From NCBI GenBank assembly GCA_938083405.1, contig CALKCV010000370.1, positions 1-9,519 on the forward strand: a DNA stretch of 9,519 nucleotides. The letters are read 5' to 3'. The notes under the pieces were generated by a model that was given only the letters and a program-made list of their open reading frames with translations, searched no databases and was not told the origin of the DNA. This DNA is from an uncultured Microcoleaceae cyanobacterium (GTDB lineage Bacteria > Cyanobacteriota > Cyanobacteriia > Cyanobacteriales > Microcoleaceae). How positions within the stretch are numbered: the first letter of the stretch is position 1; every line of letters begins with the position of its first letter. Position numbers and translations under genes: made by a program. This document shows positions 1 to 6,509 of the stretch, piece by piece.

Positions 1-368
1 TTATCAGGATTTTATTTACTTTATTGACAATAATCTTTATTTTTTCGGGCTTAATTTATCAAGTAGAACATGGCATAAATTCTGAATTTTTCCGCACTTT
101 TTTAGATGCAGTTTATTTTTCAGTAGTGACGATGACTACAGTAGGATTTGGAGATATCGTGCCGGCTTCTCAAATGGGCCGCTTGTTAACTTTGCTAATG
201 ATTTTAACCGGAATAGCCCTGATTCCTTGGCAAGTTGGAGATTTAATACAGCACTTAATTAAAACTGCTAATAAAAATGAAAAAGTTTGTTCTGGATGCG
301 GTTGTTTGTACCACGACCGCGATGCTAAATTTTGCAAAATATGCGGTACCCAATTAGAAGTCGATTAA
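1..368 (+). CDS. Potassium channel, C-terminal part with zinc ribbon (5' end outside window)
   Basis: This is the last part of a membrane potassium channel. The frame is open to the window edge from codon position 3, so the gene starts upstream. The TTG at 24 is only an in-frame codon, not a convincing start. Visible in order are a hydrophobic helix (S5-like, nt 3-65), a pore helix with the selectivity filter TTVGFGD (nt 135-155), and a second hydrophobic helix (S6-like, nt about 183-235). A short basic linker follows, then a small zinc ribbon: CxxC at nt 288-299 and CxxC at nt 333-344, about 12 residues apart. By family knowledge the filter gives potassium selectivity, and the missing part probably carries S1-S4 of a six-helix voltage-gated-type channel; that is inference. 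The cytoplasmic ribbon may assist assembly or gating. Confidence is high for a potassium channel and low for its gating signal. Confidence 0.9.
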   Translation, partial: IRILFTLLTIIFIFSGLIYQVEHGINSEFFRTFLDAVYFSVVTMTTVGFGDIVPASQMGRLLTLLMILTGIALIPWQVGDLIQHLIKTANKNEKVCSGCGCLYHDRDAKFCKICGTQLEVD

Positions 369-390
369 GCAATTAACGATCGCTTAATCG
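362..390 (+). terminator. Inverted repeat at the end of the channel gene, possible weak terminator
   Basis: CGATTAAGC (362-370) and GCTTAATCG (382-390) form a perfect 9-bp stem with an 11-nt loop. The stem overlaps the channel stop codon (366-368). The sequence after it (CTTAATTGTTTAA) is T-rich but has no run of Ts. It could be a weak terminator or an mRNA 3'-end stabiliser. Confidence 0.4.
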
Positions 391-663
391 CTTAATTGTT
401 TAACCCCGGCGCGATCGCCAACACTTCTTGTTTTAATTTAAGTTAAATTGTATCTTTGATTACAGCTTTTTTAGCGCTCTTCTAATAAAGGCGAATGCTT
501 TGGTGCGTTCGCGCCCCGCATTGCGGATGCAACGGAGCTCTTTTTCCCATGGCAATCTCTGTAGCGGTGAAAATGCCAGTTTTCCCAGATTATTGAAAAA
601 ACAAAAGTATTGACAAACTAGCGATGGTATGATAGAGGGTGGAAATAAGAATAGCGATCGCTC
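369..663. other. Convergent spacer between channel gene and vapC-like gene
   Basis: I see no gene in these 295 bases; stops are frequent in all frames. The spacer holds the hairpin at its left edge, HIP1 octamers at 411-418 and 654-661, and a GC-rich self-complementary patch around 505-533 (for example CCGCA-T-TGCGG at 516-526). A perfect TTGACA box lies at 610-615 on the + strand. The nearest -10-like hexamer, TATGAT at 628-633, is only 12 bp away, so I do not call a promoter. Confidence 0.6.
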
Positions 664-669
664 CTATTC
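643..669 (-). terminator. Possible terminator of the toxin-antitoxin-like pair
   Basis: On the minus strand GAATAG and CTATTC (669-664 and 654-649) can pair across a 9-nt loop and are followed by TTATTT. The toxin gene's stop codon lies inside the 5' arm. A HIP1 octamer sits across the loop and the second arm. The stem is short and A/T-rich, so the call is tentative. Confidence 0.3.
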
Positions 670-1071
670 CATATGCAACCAATTTTCTAAAATTAAATCG
701 GAAACTCTCAACATATCGGAATCGTTAGAAACCAGAATTAAACCTCGAACGATCGCTGTTGCTGCTATTAATATATCCGCATCCTGTATCGGTCGTCCGC
801 GTCGTTTTAAATCTGCATGAATTTCCGAAGCTTTCTCTATAATTTCTATTTCGTCTAAGAAGACAACTTTAACCTCCTGACAAAAAGCATTAAAAAGAGA
901 AAGTTTACGAGTAGCATTGACATACAATAGCCCTCTTTTTATTTCATAATAGGTAATGCAACTAATAAATAACTCTTGTTGGCGCACTCGAACTAAACGT
1001 AATTGCTTCGCTACTTTTCGGTCTCGCTTCAAAATAGCTGTAACTATGTTTGTGTCTAAAATGTAACTCAT
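664..1071 (-). CDS. vapC: VapC-type PIN-domain ribonuclease (probable toxin)
   Basis: This 135-residue protein is a single PIN domain, the length expected for a VapC toxin. PIN toxins are Mg2+-dependent endoribonucleases that cut RNA, often tRNA or rRNA. The acidic metal-binding residues are all visible: D6 in LDTNIV, E43 in TYYEIKRG, D97 and D99 in IQDADILIAATA, and D117 and D119 in SNDSD. The domain therefore looks intact. The start is supported by AGGAAG just upstream, which overlaps the stop codon of the preceding gene. The 5-bp gap to that gene suggests one transcript with coupled translation, antitoxin first, as is usual for type II modules. The RNA target cannot be read from the sequence. 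Confidence is high for the PIN nuclease and good for the toxin role. Confidence 0.92.
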   Translation of the reverse strand: MSYILDTNIVTAILKRDRKVAKQLRLVRVRQQELFISCITYYEIKRGLLYVNATRKLSLFNAFCQEVKVVFLDEIEIIEKASEIHADLKRRGRPIQDADILIAATAIVRGLILVSNDSDMLRVSDLILENWLHME

Positions 1072-1076
1072 GCTTC

Positions 1077-1367
1077 CTATCTTCCTTCTACTGCTGCAAA
1101 AAACATTTCTTTTTCTTTGGAAGTTAGATCGTCTAATAAATGAGACATAGCCTCAATTATCATAATCCCGTCCGCAATTTGTATTAGTTGCTCCTCATCC
1201 ATAGCTCTGAAATCTTTAGCAGGAACTTCATCTAGCAATTCAGAGAAAATCTCCAGCATTTCTTGTTTATCTAAATCTTCGTAAACCTCCTTGCTTTGGA
1301 GCAAGCGATCGACGATCGCCGAAATGCGCGATAGTGCCGTATCTTTTTCTACAGAAATTTGAGTCAT
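1077..1367 (-). CDS. Unrecognised acidic helical protein, putative antitoxin of the PIN protein
   Basis: I do not recognise this 96-residue protein. It is strongly acidic (about 23 Asp/Glu against 10 Lys/Arg) and looks mostly helical, with amphipathic stretches at residues 10-30, 33-48, 57-80 and 83-94. I see no ribbon-helix-helix, AbrB, Phd or helix-turn-helix pattern of the classical VapB DNA-binding domains. There is no signal peptide and no membrane segment. The start is well supported: GGGAGGAT lies about 7 nt upstream of the ATG. It precedes the PIN gene by 5 bp and presumably shares its promoter, which argues for the antitoxin role. An acidic protein neutralising a basic nuclease is plausible. 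The antitoxin role rests on context alone. If it has no DNA-binding domain, autoregulation would need another mechanism. Confidence 0.8.
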   Translation of the reverse strand: MTQISVEKDTALSRISAIVDRLLQSKEVYEDLDKQEMLEIFSELLDEVPAKDFRAMDEEQLIQIADGIMIIEAMSHLLDDLTSKEKEMFFAAVEGR

Positions 1368-1397
1368 GGATAATCCTCCCTTTTGTTCGACATTCCC

Positions 1398-1406
1398 ATT
1401 TTAGCA
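1398..1406 (-). promoter_or_regulatory. Extended -10 promoter element for the toxin-antitoxin-like pair
   Basis: On the minus strand TGCTAAAAT forms an extended -10 box (TGn plus TAAAAT). It lies about 31 nt upstream of the antitoxin-like start codon and about 20 nt before its ribosome binding site. The expected -35 region falls inside the transketolase terminator and has no good match, consistent with reliance on the extended -10. Confidence 0.45.
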
Positions 1407-1414
1407 CGCCAACG

Positions 1415-1442
1415 AAAAAAGGCCCCCTCAAAAGAGAGAGCC
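1415..1442 (-). terminator. Intrinsic terminator of tkt
   Basis: On the minus strand GGCTCTCTC (1442-1434) pairs with GAGGGGGCC (1429-1421): nine pairs, two of them G-U, with a TTTT loop. Six Ts follow (1420-1415). It begins 34 bp after the tkt stop codon and should separate tkt from the toxin-antitoxin-like pair. Confidence 0.85.
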
Positions 1443-1476
1443 CCATAAATTAAAACGTACTAAAAAAAGCAATTTA

Positions 1477-3483
1477 CTAGCCTAACAATGCCTTAGCCTT
1501 AGCCACGACGTTATCAACAGTAAAACCAAACTTCTCCAAAGCTAAAGTACCGGGCGCGGAAGCACCAAAGCGATCGATAGTAATAGTATCTCCCTCGGAG
1601 CCAACGTAACGCATCCAACCGAAACTGGAGGCAGCTTCCACAGCCAAGCGCTTAGTTACAGATGCCGGGAAAACAGACTCCTTATAAGCTGCATCCTGTT
1701 CGTCAAAAAGTTTCCAGCAAGGCATAGAAACAACCCGTACCTTCTTGCCCTCGCCGGTCAACTGTTCCCCTGCCTTAATACAAAGTCCTACTTCGCCACC
1801 AGTACCGATCAAGATAATATCGGGAGTACCGTCGCAGTCAGACGCAACATAAGCGCCCTTAGCCACCGCTTCAATAGAACTACCTGCCAAATTAGGCAAA
1901 CCTTGACGAGACATAGCCATTAAAGTCGGGCGCTTGGTGTTTTCGATAGCAACCTTATAAGCACCAGAAGTTTCGTTACCATCCGCAGGACGCATCACCA
2001 ACAGATCCGGAATTACTCGCAAAGAAGCAAGATGTTCTACTGGTTGGTGAGTGGGACCGTCTTCTCCCAAACCGATGGAGTCGTGAGTCATCACCCAGAT
2101 AACTCGCGCTTGGGAAAGAGCCGACAGACGAATAGAAGCCCGCATATAATCGGCAAACACCAGGAAGGTTGCACCGTAAGGAATCAAACCAGAATCGTGC
2201 AGGGCAATACCGTTACAAATTGCGCCCATACCGTGTTCCCGCACGCCAAAGCGGAGGTTGCGATTTTCGTATTGTCCCTTGAGGAAACTGCCCGAACACT
2301 CTAAGAAGGTGTAGTTAGAGTGAGTCAAGTCGGCAGAACCGCCGACGAGTTCTGGTATAACTTCTGCTAGAGCGTTGAGAACGATTTCAGAATGCTTGCG
2401 AGTCGCCAGTGCTTTGTCTTCTGGAGTATAGGTAGGTAGAGCTTTTTCCCAGCCTTCGGGCAGTTTGCCGCTTATGAGGCGCTCTAACTCGGCTGCATCC
2501 TCTGCATATTTGGTTTTGTACTCGGCAAAGGTCTGATTCCATTCGGCTTCGGCGCTTTGACCGCGATCGACTGCTTTGCGGAAGTGGCTTAGAGCGTCTT
2601 CTGGTACGACGAAGGGCTCGTATTCCCAGCCGAGGTTTTTCCGGGTGGCTTCCACTTCGCTTTCCCCAAGGGCTGCACCGTGGACTCCGGAAGTATCGCC
2701 TTTGTTGGGAGAGCCGTAGCCAATGATGGTTGTGACTTTGATTAAACTGGGTTTGTCGGTTACTTCTTTGGCTTTTTGAATAGCATCTTCGATCGCCTGC
2801 AAGTCGGTGTTGCCATCTTCAACGTGCTGAACGTGCCAGCCGTAGGCTTCAAAGCGCTTGCCCACATCTTCGGTGAAGGAGATATCGGTGCGACCGTCGA
2901 TGGAGATGTGGTTGTCGTCGTAGAGGGCGATTAGTTTGCCGAGGCCTAAGTGTCCCGCTAAGGAGCAAGCTTCCCCGGAGACTCCTTCCATGTTGCAACC
3001 GTCGCCGAGGATGACGTAGGTATAATGATCTACTACTTTGCTGTCGGGCTTGTTGAATTTGGCTGCCAGGTGAGCTTCTGCCATTGCCAGTCCGACACCG
3101 TTAGCTATTCCTTGTCCCAGGGGTCCGGTGGTGACCTCTACTCCTTCGGTCTCGAAGTTTTCTGGATGTCCTGGAGTTTTCGAGCCCCACTGACGGAATT
3201 GTTTGATGTCGTCTAGGCTTACGCCGTCGTAGCCTGTCAGATAGAGCATGGCGTATTGGAGCATGCAGCCGTGGCCTGCGGAGAGGACAAAGCGATCGCG
3301 GTTGAACCATTTAGGATTTTTGGGGTTAAACCGCATAAATTTGTCCCAAAGAACGAAGGCCATTGGGGCGGCTCCCATTGGTAAGCCTGGGTGGCCTGAT
3401 TTGGCTTTTTCTACGGCGTCAATGGCTAAAAAGCGAATTGAGTTAATGCAAAGTTCCGTAAGGGATTGGGTGGCTACGGCCAT
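1477..3483 (-). CDS. tkt: Transketolase
   Basis: Transketolase moves two-carbon ketol units between sugar phosphates, using thiamine diphosphate, in the Calvin cycle and the pentose phosphate pathway; it acts in the cytoplasm. The 668 residues match the full family length. Visible motifs are the N-terminal GHPGLPMGAAP (H31) and SAGHG (H71). The cofactor motif GDGCNMEG is at 160-167, continuing to DDNHISIDG at 189-197. The pyrimidine domain has GVREHGMG with the catalytic E416, and DGPTHQPVEHLASLR with H479. A C-terminal transketolase domain ends the protein. The ATG is preceded by AAGGAAAA about 12 nt upstream, an adequate site. It lies downstream of acpP-fabF on the same strand, but two hairpin terminators in the spacer suggest separate transcription. 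No truncation or missing residue is apparent. Confidence 0.98.
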   Translation of the reverse strand: MAVATQSLTELCINSIRFLAIDAVEKAKSGHPGLPMGAAPMAFVLWDKFMRFNPKNPKWFNRDRFVLSAGHGCMLQYAMLYLTGYDGVSLDDIKQFRQWGSKTPGHPENFETEGVEVTTGPLGQGIANGVGLAMAEAHLAAKFNKPDSKVVDHYTYVILGDGCNMEGVSGEACSLAGHLGLGKLIALYDDNHISIDGRTDISFTEDVGKRFEAYGWHVQHVEDGNTDLQAIEDAIQKAKEVTDKPSLIKVTTIIGYGSPNKGDTSGVHGAALGESEVEATRKNLGWEYEPFVVPEDALSHFRKAVDRGQSAEAEWNQTFAEYKTKYAEDAAELERLISGKLPEGWEKALPTYTPEDKALATRKHSEIVLNALAEVIPELVGGSADLTHSNYTFLECSGSFLKGQYENRNLRFGVREHGMGAICNGIALHDSGLIPYGATFLVFADYMRASIRLSALSQARVIWVMTHDSIGLGEDGPTHQPVEHLASLRVIPDLLVMRPADGNETSGAYKVAIENTKRPTLMAMSRQGLPNLAGSSIEAVAKGAYVASDCDGTPDIILIGTGGEVGLCIKAGEQLTGEGKKVRVVSMPCWKLFDEQDAAYKESVFPASVTKRLAVEAASSFGWMRYVGSEGDTITIDRFGASAPGTLALEKFGFTVDNVVAKAKALLG

Positions 3484-3567
3484 AATTATCTTTTTCCTTA
3501 TTTTTGTGTGAGTCTTAGAACGTTAAACCTTTTTGGCTTGGCTGTTCTAGTATTTTTTGTTTTCAAT

Positions 3568-3581
3568 CAGCCTTAAGGCTG
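3568..3581. promoter_or_regulatory. 14-bp perfect palindrome upstream of tkt, possible operator
   Basis: CAGCCTTAAGGCTG is its own reverse complement. After one mismatch on each side the symmetry continues for two more pairs. It lies 85 bp upstream of the tkt start codon, where a dimeric repressor or activator could bind. As RNA it could also form a small hairpin. No regulator can be named. Confidence 0.35.
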
Positions 3582-3703
3582 TTTCGATCTTCCCATCTTT
3601 AGGGCTCTACAGGCAAGAGGGATGTTGATTTTAGATGGACCTTTTTAAATTTTAGATCTTTTTGGCGGAGTTTAAGAATCTAATCAATGGGTCTTGGCCA
3701 TAT

Positions 3704-3732
3704 AAAATGGGAACCTTATGTTCCCATTTTTT
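3704..3732. terminator. Strong 11-bp hairpin, second terminator behind fabF
   Basis: AAAATGGGAAC (3704-3714) and GTTCCCATTTT (3720-3730) are perfectly complementary with a 5-nt loop. Read on minus, the stem is followed by ATAT after its own four Ts; read on +, it ends in six Ts (3727-3732). It can work in both directions. It probably backs up the fabF terminator and blocks antisense transcription from the tkt side. Confidence 0.65.
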
Positions 3733-3776
3733 GACTTATATTCTCTGCCAATTGGCAAAAAGGAGATCGGTTTGCC

Positions 3777-3800
3777 AAAAAAGGGGCGTGCTTGCCCCCT
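3777..3800 (-). terminator. Intrinsic terminator of acpP-fabF
   Basis: On the minus strand GGGGC (3798-3794) pairs with GCCCC (3787-3783) around a 6-nt loop. The stem can be lengthened by one G-U and one A-U pair. Six Ts follow (3782-3777). It lies about 45 bp after the fabF stop codon, a normal position. Confidence 0.75.
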
Positions 3801-3843
3801 GTTAGCTGTTAAACTCGGCATCGATTTGCCCGATACCTGTTTC

Positions 3844-5094
3844 TTATTTGTATTTTTTAAAGGCCAAGGTTACGTTATGACCTCCAAAACCAAAAGAATT
3901 GGACAAGGCCACTTCTACTGTTAGATCGCGACTTTGGTTAGGCACATAGTCTAGGTCGCAAGCAGGATCGGGATTCTCTAAATTAATGGTTGGTGGGACT
4001 CGGTCGTTGGCGATCGCCATCACTGTCGCTACAGCCTCTATGCCTCCAGAACCTCCCAATAAATGGCCCGTCATCGACTTGGTAGAGCTTATGGCTGCTT
4101 TATAGGCGCTCTCCCCCAAAGCCGTTTTAATGGCTGCGGTCTCCGTGGAGTCGTTAGCGGGGGTGCTTGTGCCGTGGGCGTTGATGTAACTAATATCCGA
4201 TGGATTCAAGCCCGCATCCTTCAGGGCCATCCTAATCGCCCTAGCTGCTCCTTCGCCTCCTGGTACTGGGGCGGTCATGTGATAGGCATCGCAGGTCATA
4301 CCGTAGCCGACAATTTCTGCATAGATTCTCGCCCCTCGACTTTTGGCGTATTCTAGCTCTTCGAGAATGAGAATTCCCGAACCTTCTCCCATGACAAAGC
4401 CATCGCGATCGCGATCGAAAGGACGGGAGGCCTTTGTCGGCTCGTCGTTCCGAGTGGATAAGGCTTTAGCGGACGCAAACCCAGCAAATCCTAAAGGAGT
4501 AACTGCTGCTTCCGTACCGCCGCAGATGGCCCCTTGAGCGTATCCTCGTTGAATCAAACGAAAAGCATCTCCTACTGCATTCGATCCCGCCGCACAAGCA
4601 GTTACAGTACAAGTGTTCGGCCCCTTAGCTCCCGTGTGAATGGCCGTTAGTCCGGCTGCCATATTAGCGATCATCATTGGAATCATAAAAGGACTGCAGC
4701 GAGAGGGGCCCCGTGTCAAGTAAATTTCTTGCTGATCCTCTAACACTTTCAGGCCACCAATGCCGGTGCCAATAATGACCCCCACCTGTTCTGCGTTGAG
4801 GTCGTCGATGGTCAATTGGGCATCGGCGATGGCCTGTTTGCTTGCTGAAACTGCAAACTGAGCAAAACGGTCCATCCGCTTTGCTTCTTTGCGTTCCATA
4901 TAATCCTGGGGATTAAACCCCTTAACTTCTCCTGCAAAGCGACAGCGATGCCGCGAAGCATCGAATAGAGTTATGGGGCCAATTCCATTTCGTCCGCTTA
5001 ATAACCCTTCCCAGTATTCTTTGAGGGTATTACCAATCGGTGTTATCGCGCCGAGACCCGTTACCACAACGCGCTTAAGCTCAGAATTTGTCAT
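3844..5094 (-). CDS. fabF: Beta-ketoacyl-ACP synthase II
   Basis: FabF condenses malonyl-ACP with a growing acyl-ACP, the elongation step of type II fatty acid synthesis in the cytoplasm. The 416 residues fit KAS II length. The catalytic set is complete: C167 in TVTACAAGSNA, H307 in NAHGTSTPANDSTE, and K339 and H344 in SSTKSMTGHLLGG. The C-terminal gating loop NSFGFGGHN (399-407) is also present. The start ATG is preceded only by a weak GGAAAA. Translation may depend partly on transcription with acpP, which ends 64 bp upstream on the same strand and supplies the carrier protein for this enzyme. The pair looks like one operon, closed by the terminator at 3777-3800. Nothing unusual is seen in the sequence. 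Confidence 0.98.
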   Translation of the reverse strand: MTNSELKRVVVTGLGAITPIGNTLKEYWEGLLSGRNGIGPITLFDASRHRCRFAGEVKGFNPQDYMERKEAKRMDRFAQFAVSASKQAIADAQLTIDDLNAEQVGVIIGTGIGGLKVLEDQQEIYLTRGPSRCSPFMIPMMIANMAAGLTAIHTGAKGPNTCTVTACAAGSNAVGDAFRLIQRGYAQGAICGGTEAAVTPLGFAGFASAKALSTRNDEPTKASRPFDRDRDGFVMGEGSGILILEELEYAKSRGARIYAEIVGYGMTCDAYHMTAPVPGGEGAARAIRMALKDAGLNPSDISYINAHGTSTPANDSTETAAIKTALGESAYKAAISSTKSMTGHLLGGSGGIEAVATVMAIANDRVPPTINLENPDPACDLDYVPNQSRDLTVEVALSNSFGFGGHNVTLAFKKYK

Positions 5095-5158
5095 TTTTTC
5101 CGTTTTAGATACTTAAACAGCCAGAACGCACCAACACTTCTTGTAGCTGGTAAGGTAT

Positions 5159-5407
5159 TTACGCAGGTTCTTTCTTTTGTGTCTCGATGTATTCCACAGC
5201 GGCTTCGACTGTAGCAATCTTTTCGGCTGCCTCGTCTGGAATTTCGATCTCGAATTCTTCTTCTAAAGCCATTACCAGTTCCACTACGTCTAAAGAATCT
5301 GCTCCTAAATCGGTAGCAAAGTTAGCTTGTGGTGTGACTTCGTCTTCTTTTACTTCGAGTTGTTCTACAACTATTTTCTGGACTGTCTTAAAAGTTTCTT
5401 GGTTCAT
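5159..5407 (-). CDS. acpP: Acyl carrier protein
   Basis: This is the 82-residue acyl carrier protein of fatty acid synthesis. The motif GADSLD at 35-40 carries S38, where a holo-ACP synthase attaches 4'-phosphopantetheine; the acyl chain then rides on that arm. The protein is very acidic and has the expected four-helix pattern, including the recognition helix DSLDVVELVMALEEEF. The start is supported by GAGGAAA about 7 nt upstream. It is the first gene of the acpP-fabF unit and diverges from the HdrB-like gene across a 196-bp spacer, so the two promoters lie close together. Confidence 0.97.
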   Translation of the reverse strand: MNQETFKTVQKIVVEQLEVKEDEVTPQANFATDLGADSLDVVELVMALEEEFEIEIPDEAAEKIATVEAAVEYIETQKKEPA

Positions 5408-5603
5408 TTATTTTTTCCTCGTTGGATGCCGCGTTCTTTATCTTATCCGATAGGGGGAAAACTCGGGCGATCGCCAAAAACTGAAATTGAGAAGCAGTAT
5501 CGTCGCCCATGGCAGGGACCAGGCAATTAGCCGTGCATCCGGCGATCTTTTACCCAACTCAAATAGGATTGAAATATAACTTCAAAAATTCTAAGTTCAT
5601 ACT
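5408..5603. promoter_or_regulatory. Divergent promoter region of acpP and the HdrB-like gene
   Basis: These 196 bases must drive acpP leftward and the HdrB-like gene rightward. On the + side TATAAC (5575-5580) is a plausible -10 box, about 24 nt before the ATG at 5604, with no clear -35. It lies inside the inverted repeat TTGAA-N7-TTCAA (5569-5573, 5581-5585), which could be an operator. A HIP1 octamer lies at 5467-5474. On the acpP side the sequence is A/T-rich near CTATCGGATAAGATA, but I cannot choose a promoter. Confidence 0.4.
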
Positions 5604-6509
5604 ATGCCTTCCACTGCTCTAAAATACGCCTATTTCCCCGGATGCGTCGCCCAAGGCGCTTGCCGGGAACTATATCAGTCAACGGCGGCCTTAACGGGGG
5701 CCCTGGGAATCGAATTAATCGAACTAAAAAAAGCTTCCTGTTGCGGTTCTGGGACTTTTAAAGAAGATTCCCAACTCCTCGAAGATACTGTCAACGCCCG
5801 TAATATTGCTCTAGCTGAAGAACTGGGTCTCCCATTGCTAACTCATTGCAGCACTTGTCAGGGGGTCATGGGTCATGTGGACGAACGTTTAAAAGAGGCG
5901 AAAGAAAGCAATCCAACCTATCTCAACGAGGTTAATGGCTTCTTAAAAAAGGAAAGTTGTTCTCCTTATCAAGGAAGTACGGAGGTCAAACATCTCCTCT
6001 GGGCCTTAGTGGCAGATTACGGCCTCGAAGAAATTCAGAGTCGGGTTACTCGCAAACTTTCTGGTCTCAAGTGTGCGGCCTTTTATGGCTGCTATCTCTT
6101 AAGAGGTCAAGGCATTCTGCCCTACGACGACCCCTATCAACCAGAGTCTATGGAAAATGTCTTTCGGGCTCTTGGAGCAACTCCCGTTTATTATCGGGGC
6201 AGGACTCAATGTTGCGGTTGGCCTCTATCTAGCTATGCTACGAACCAATCTTTCCAAATGGCAGGAAATCATATTGCTGAAGCTATTGACAAAGGTGCTG
6301 ATTGTCTGGTCACGCCTTGTCCTTTGTGTCATCTCAATTTGGACTCCCGCCAGCCGGAGGTAGAGAAGGTAGCGGGCCGCAAGTTGGGGTTGCCAGTTCT
6401 ACACCTGCCGCAACTGGTGGCTTTGGCCTTGGGCATTTCTCCGAAAGATTTGGGATTAAGCCGTCATGTGGTCTCGACCAGTCCAGTATTGACAAAGTTA
6501 GGACTTTAA
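5604..6509 (+). CDS. HdrB-like double CCG-domain iron-sulfur protein
   Basis: This 301-residue cytoplasmic or peripheral membrane protein has two complete CCG (cysteine-rich) domains. The first has C14, C46-C47-G and C82-x2-C85. The second has C163, C203-C204-G and C239-x2-C242. In methanogen HdrB each such motif can hold a non-cubane [4Fe-4S] cluster for disulfide chemistry. Cyanobacteria lack the CoM/CoB heterodisulfide, so the usual database name should not be taken literally. Related CCG proteins include GlpC, the type E succinate dehydrogenase subunit SdhE, and thiol:fumarate reductase B. An electron-transfer or disulfide-reducing role is therefore likely, with unknown partner. No HdrA- or HdrC-like gene is in the window. 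It starts divergently from acpP and lies 357 bp before psaC. The ATG has no clear ribosome binding site; the A/T-rich upstream sequence may suffice. Confidence 0.93.
   Translation: MPSTALKYAYFPGCVAQGACRELYQSTAALTGALGIELIELKKASCCGSGTFKEDSQLLEDTVNARNIALAEELGLPLLTHCSTCQGVMGHVDERLKEAKESNPTYLNEVNGFLKKESCSPYQGSTEVKHLLWALVADYGLEEIQSRVTRKLSGLKCAAFYGCYLLRGQGILPYDDPYQPESMENVFRALGATPVYYRGRTQCCGWPLSSYATNQSFQMAGNHIAEAIDKGADCLVTPCPLCHLNLDSRQPEVEKVAGRKLGLPVLHLPQLVALALGISPKDLGLSRHVVSTSPVLTKLGL

Larger units (their letters stand above)
3484..3843. other. Spacer between fabF and tkt, tkt leader region
   Basis: These 360 bases hold no gene I can support; a 68-codon + strand frame at 3718-3924 runs over the terminators and into the antisense of fabF. 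In the minus direction the spacer holds the fabF terminator (3777-3800), an 8-bp inverted repeat TTGGCAAA/TTTGCCAA (3752-3759, 3771-3778), and a second strong hairpin (3704-3732). Further on come two direct copies of ATTTTAGAT (read on +) at 3628-3636 and 3649-3657, 21 bp apart, and a 14-bp palindrome at 3568-3581. A tkt promoter must lie between about 3500 and 3700 if the terminators work. I found no well-spaced -35/-10 pair there. Confidence 0.7.

Noticed and set aside
610..638. A perfect TTGACA on the + strand pointing antisense into the toxin gene.
   Set aside because: The nearest -10-like hexamer, TATGAT, is only 12 bp away and the properly spaced position (TAGAGG) is poor. The short frame at 629-820 is a shadow of the toxin gene.
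418..5144. A shared 14-bp word CCAACACTTCTTGT at 418-431 and 5131-5144.
   Set aside because: One such coincidence is not surprising in 9.5 kb, and the flanks do not match, so it is not called a repeat.
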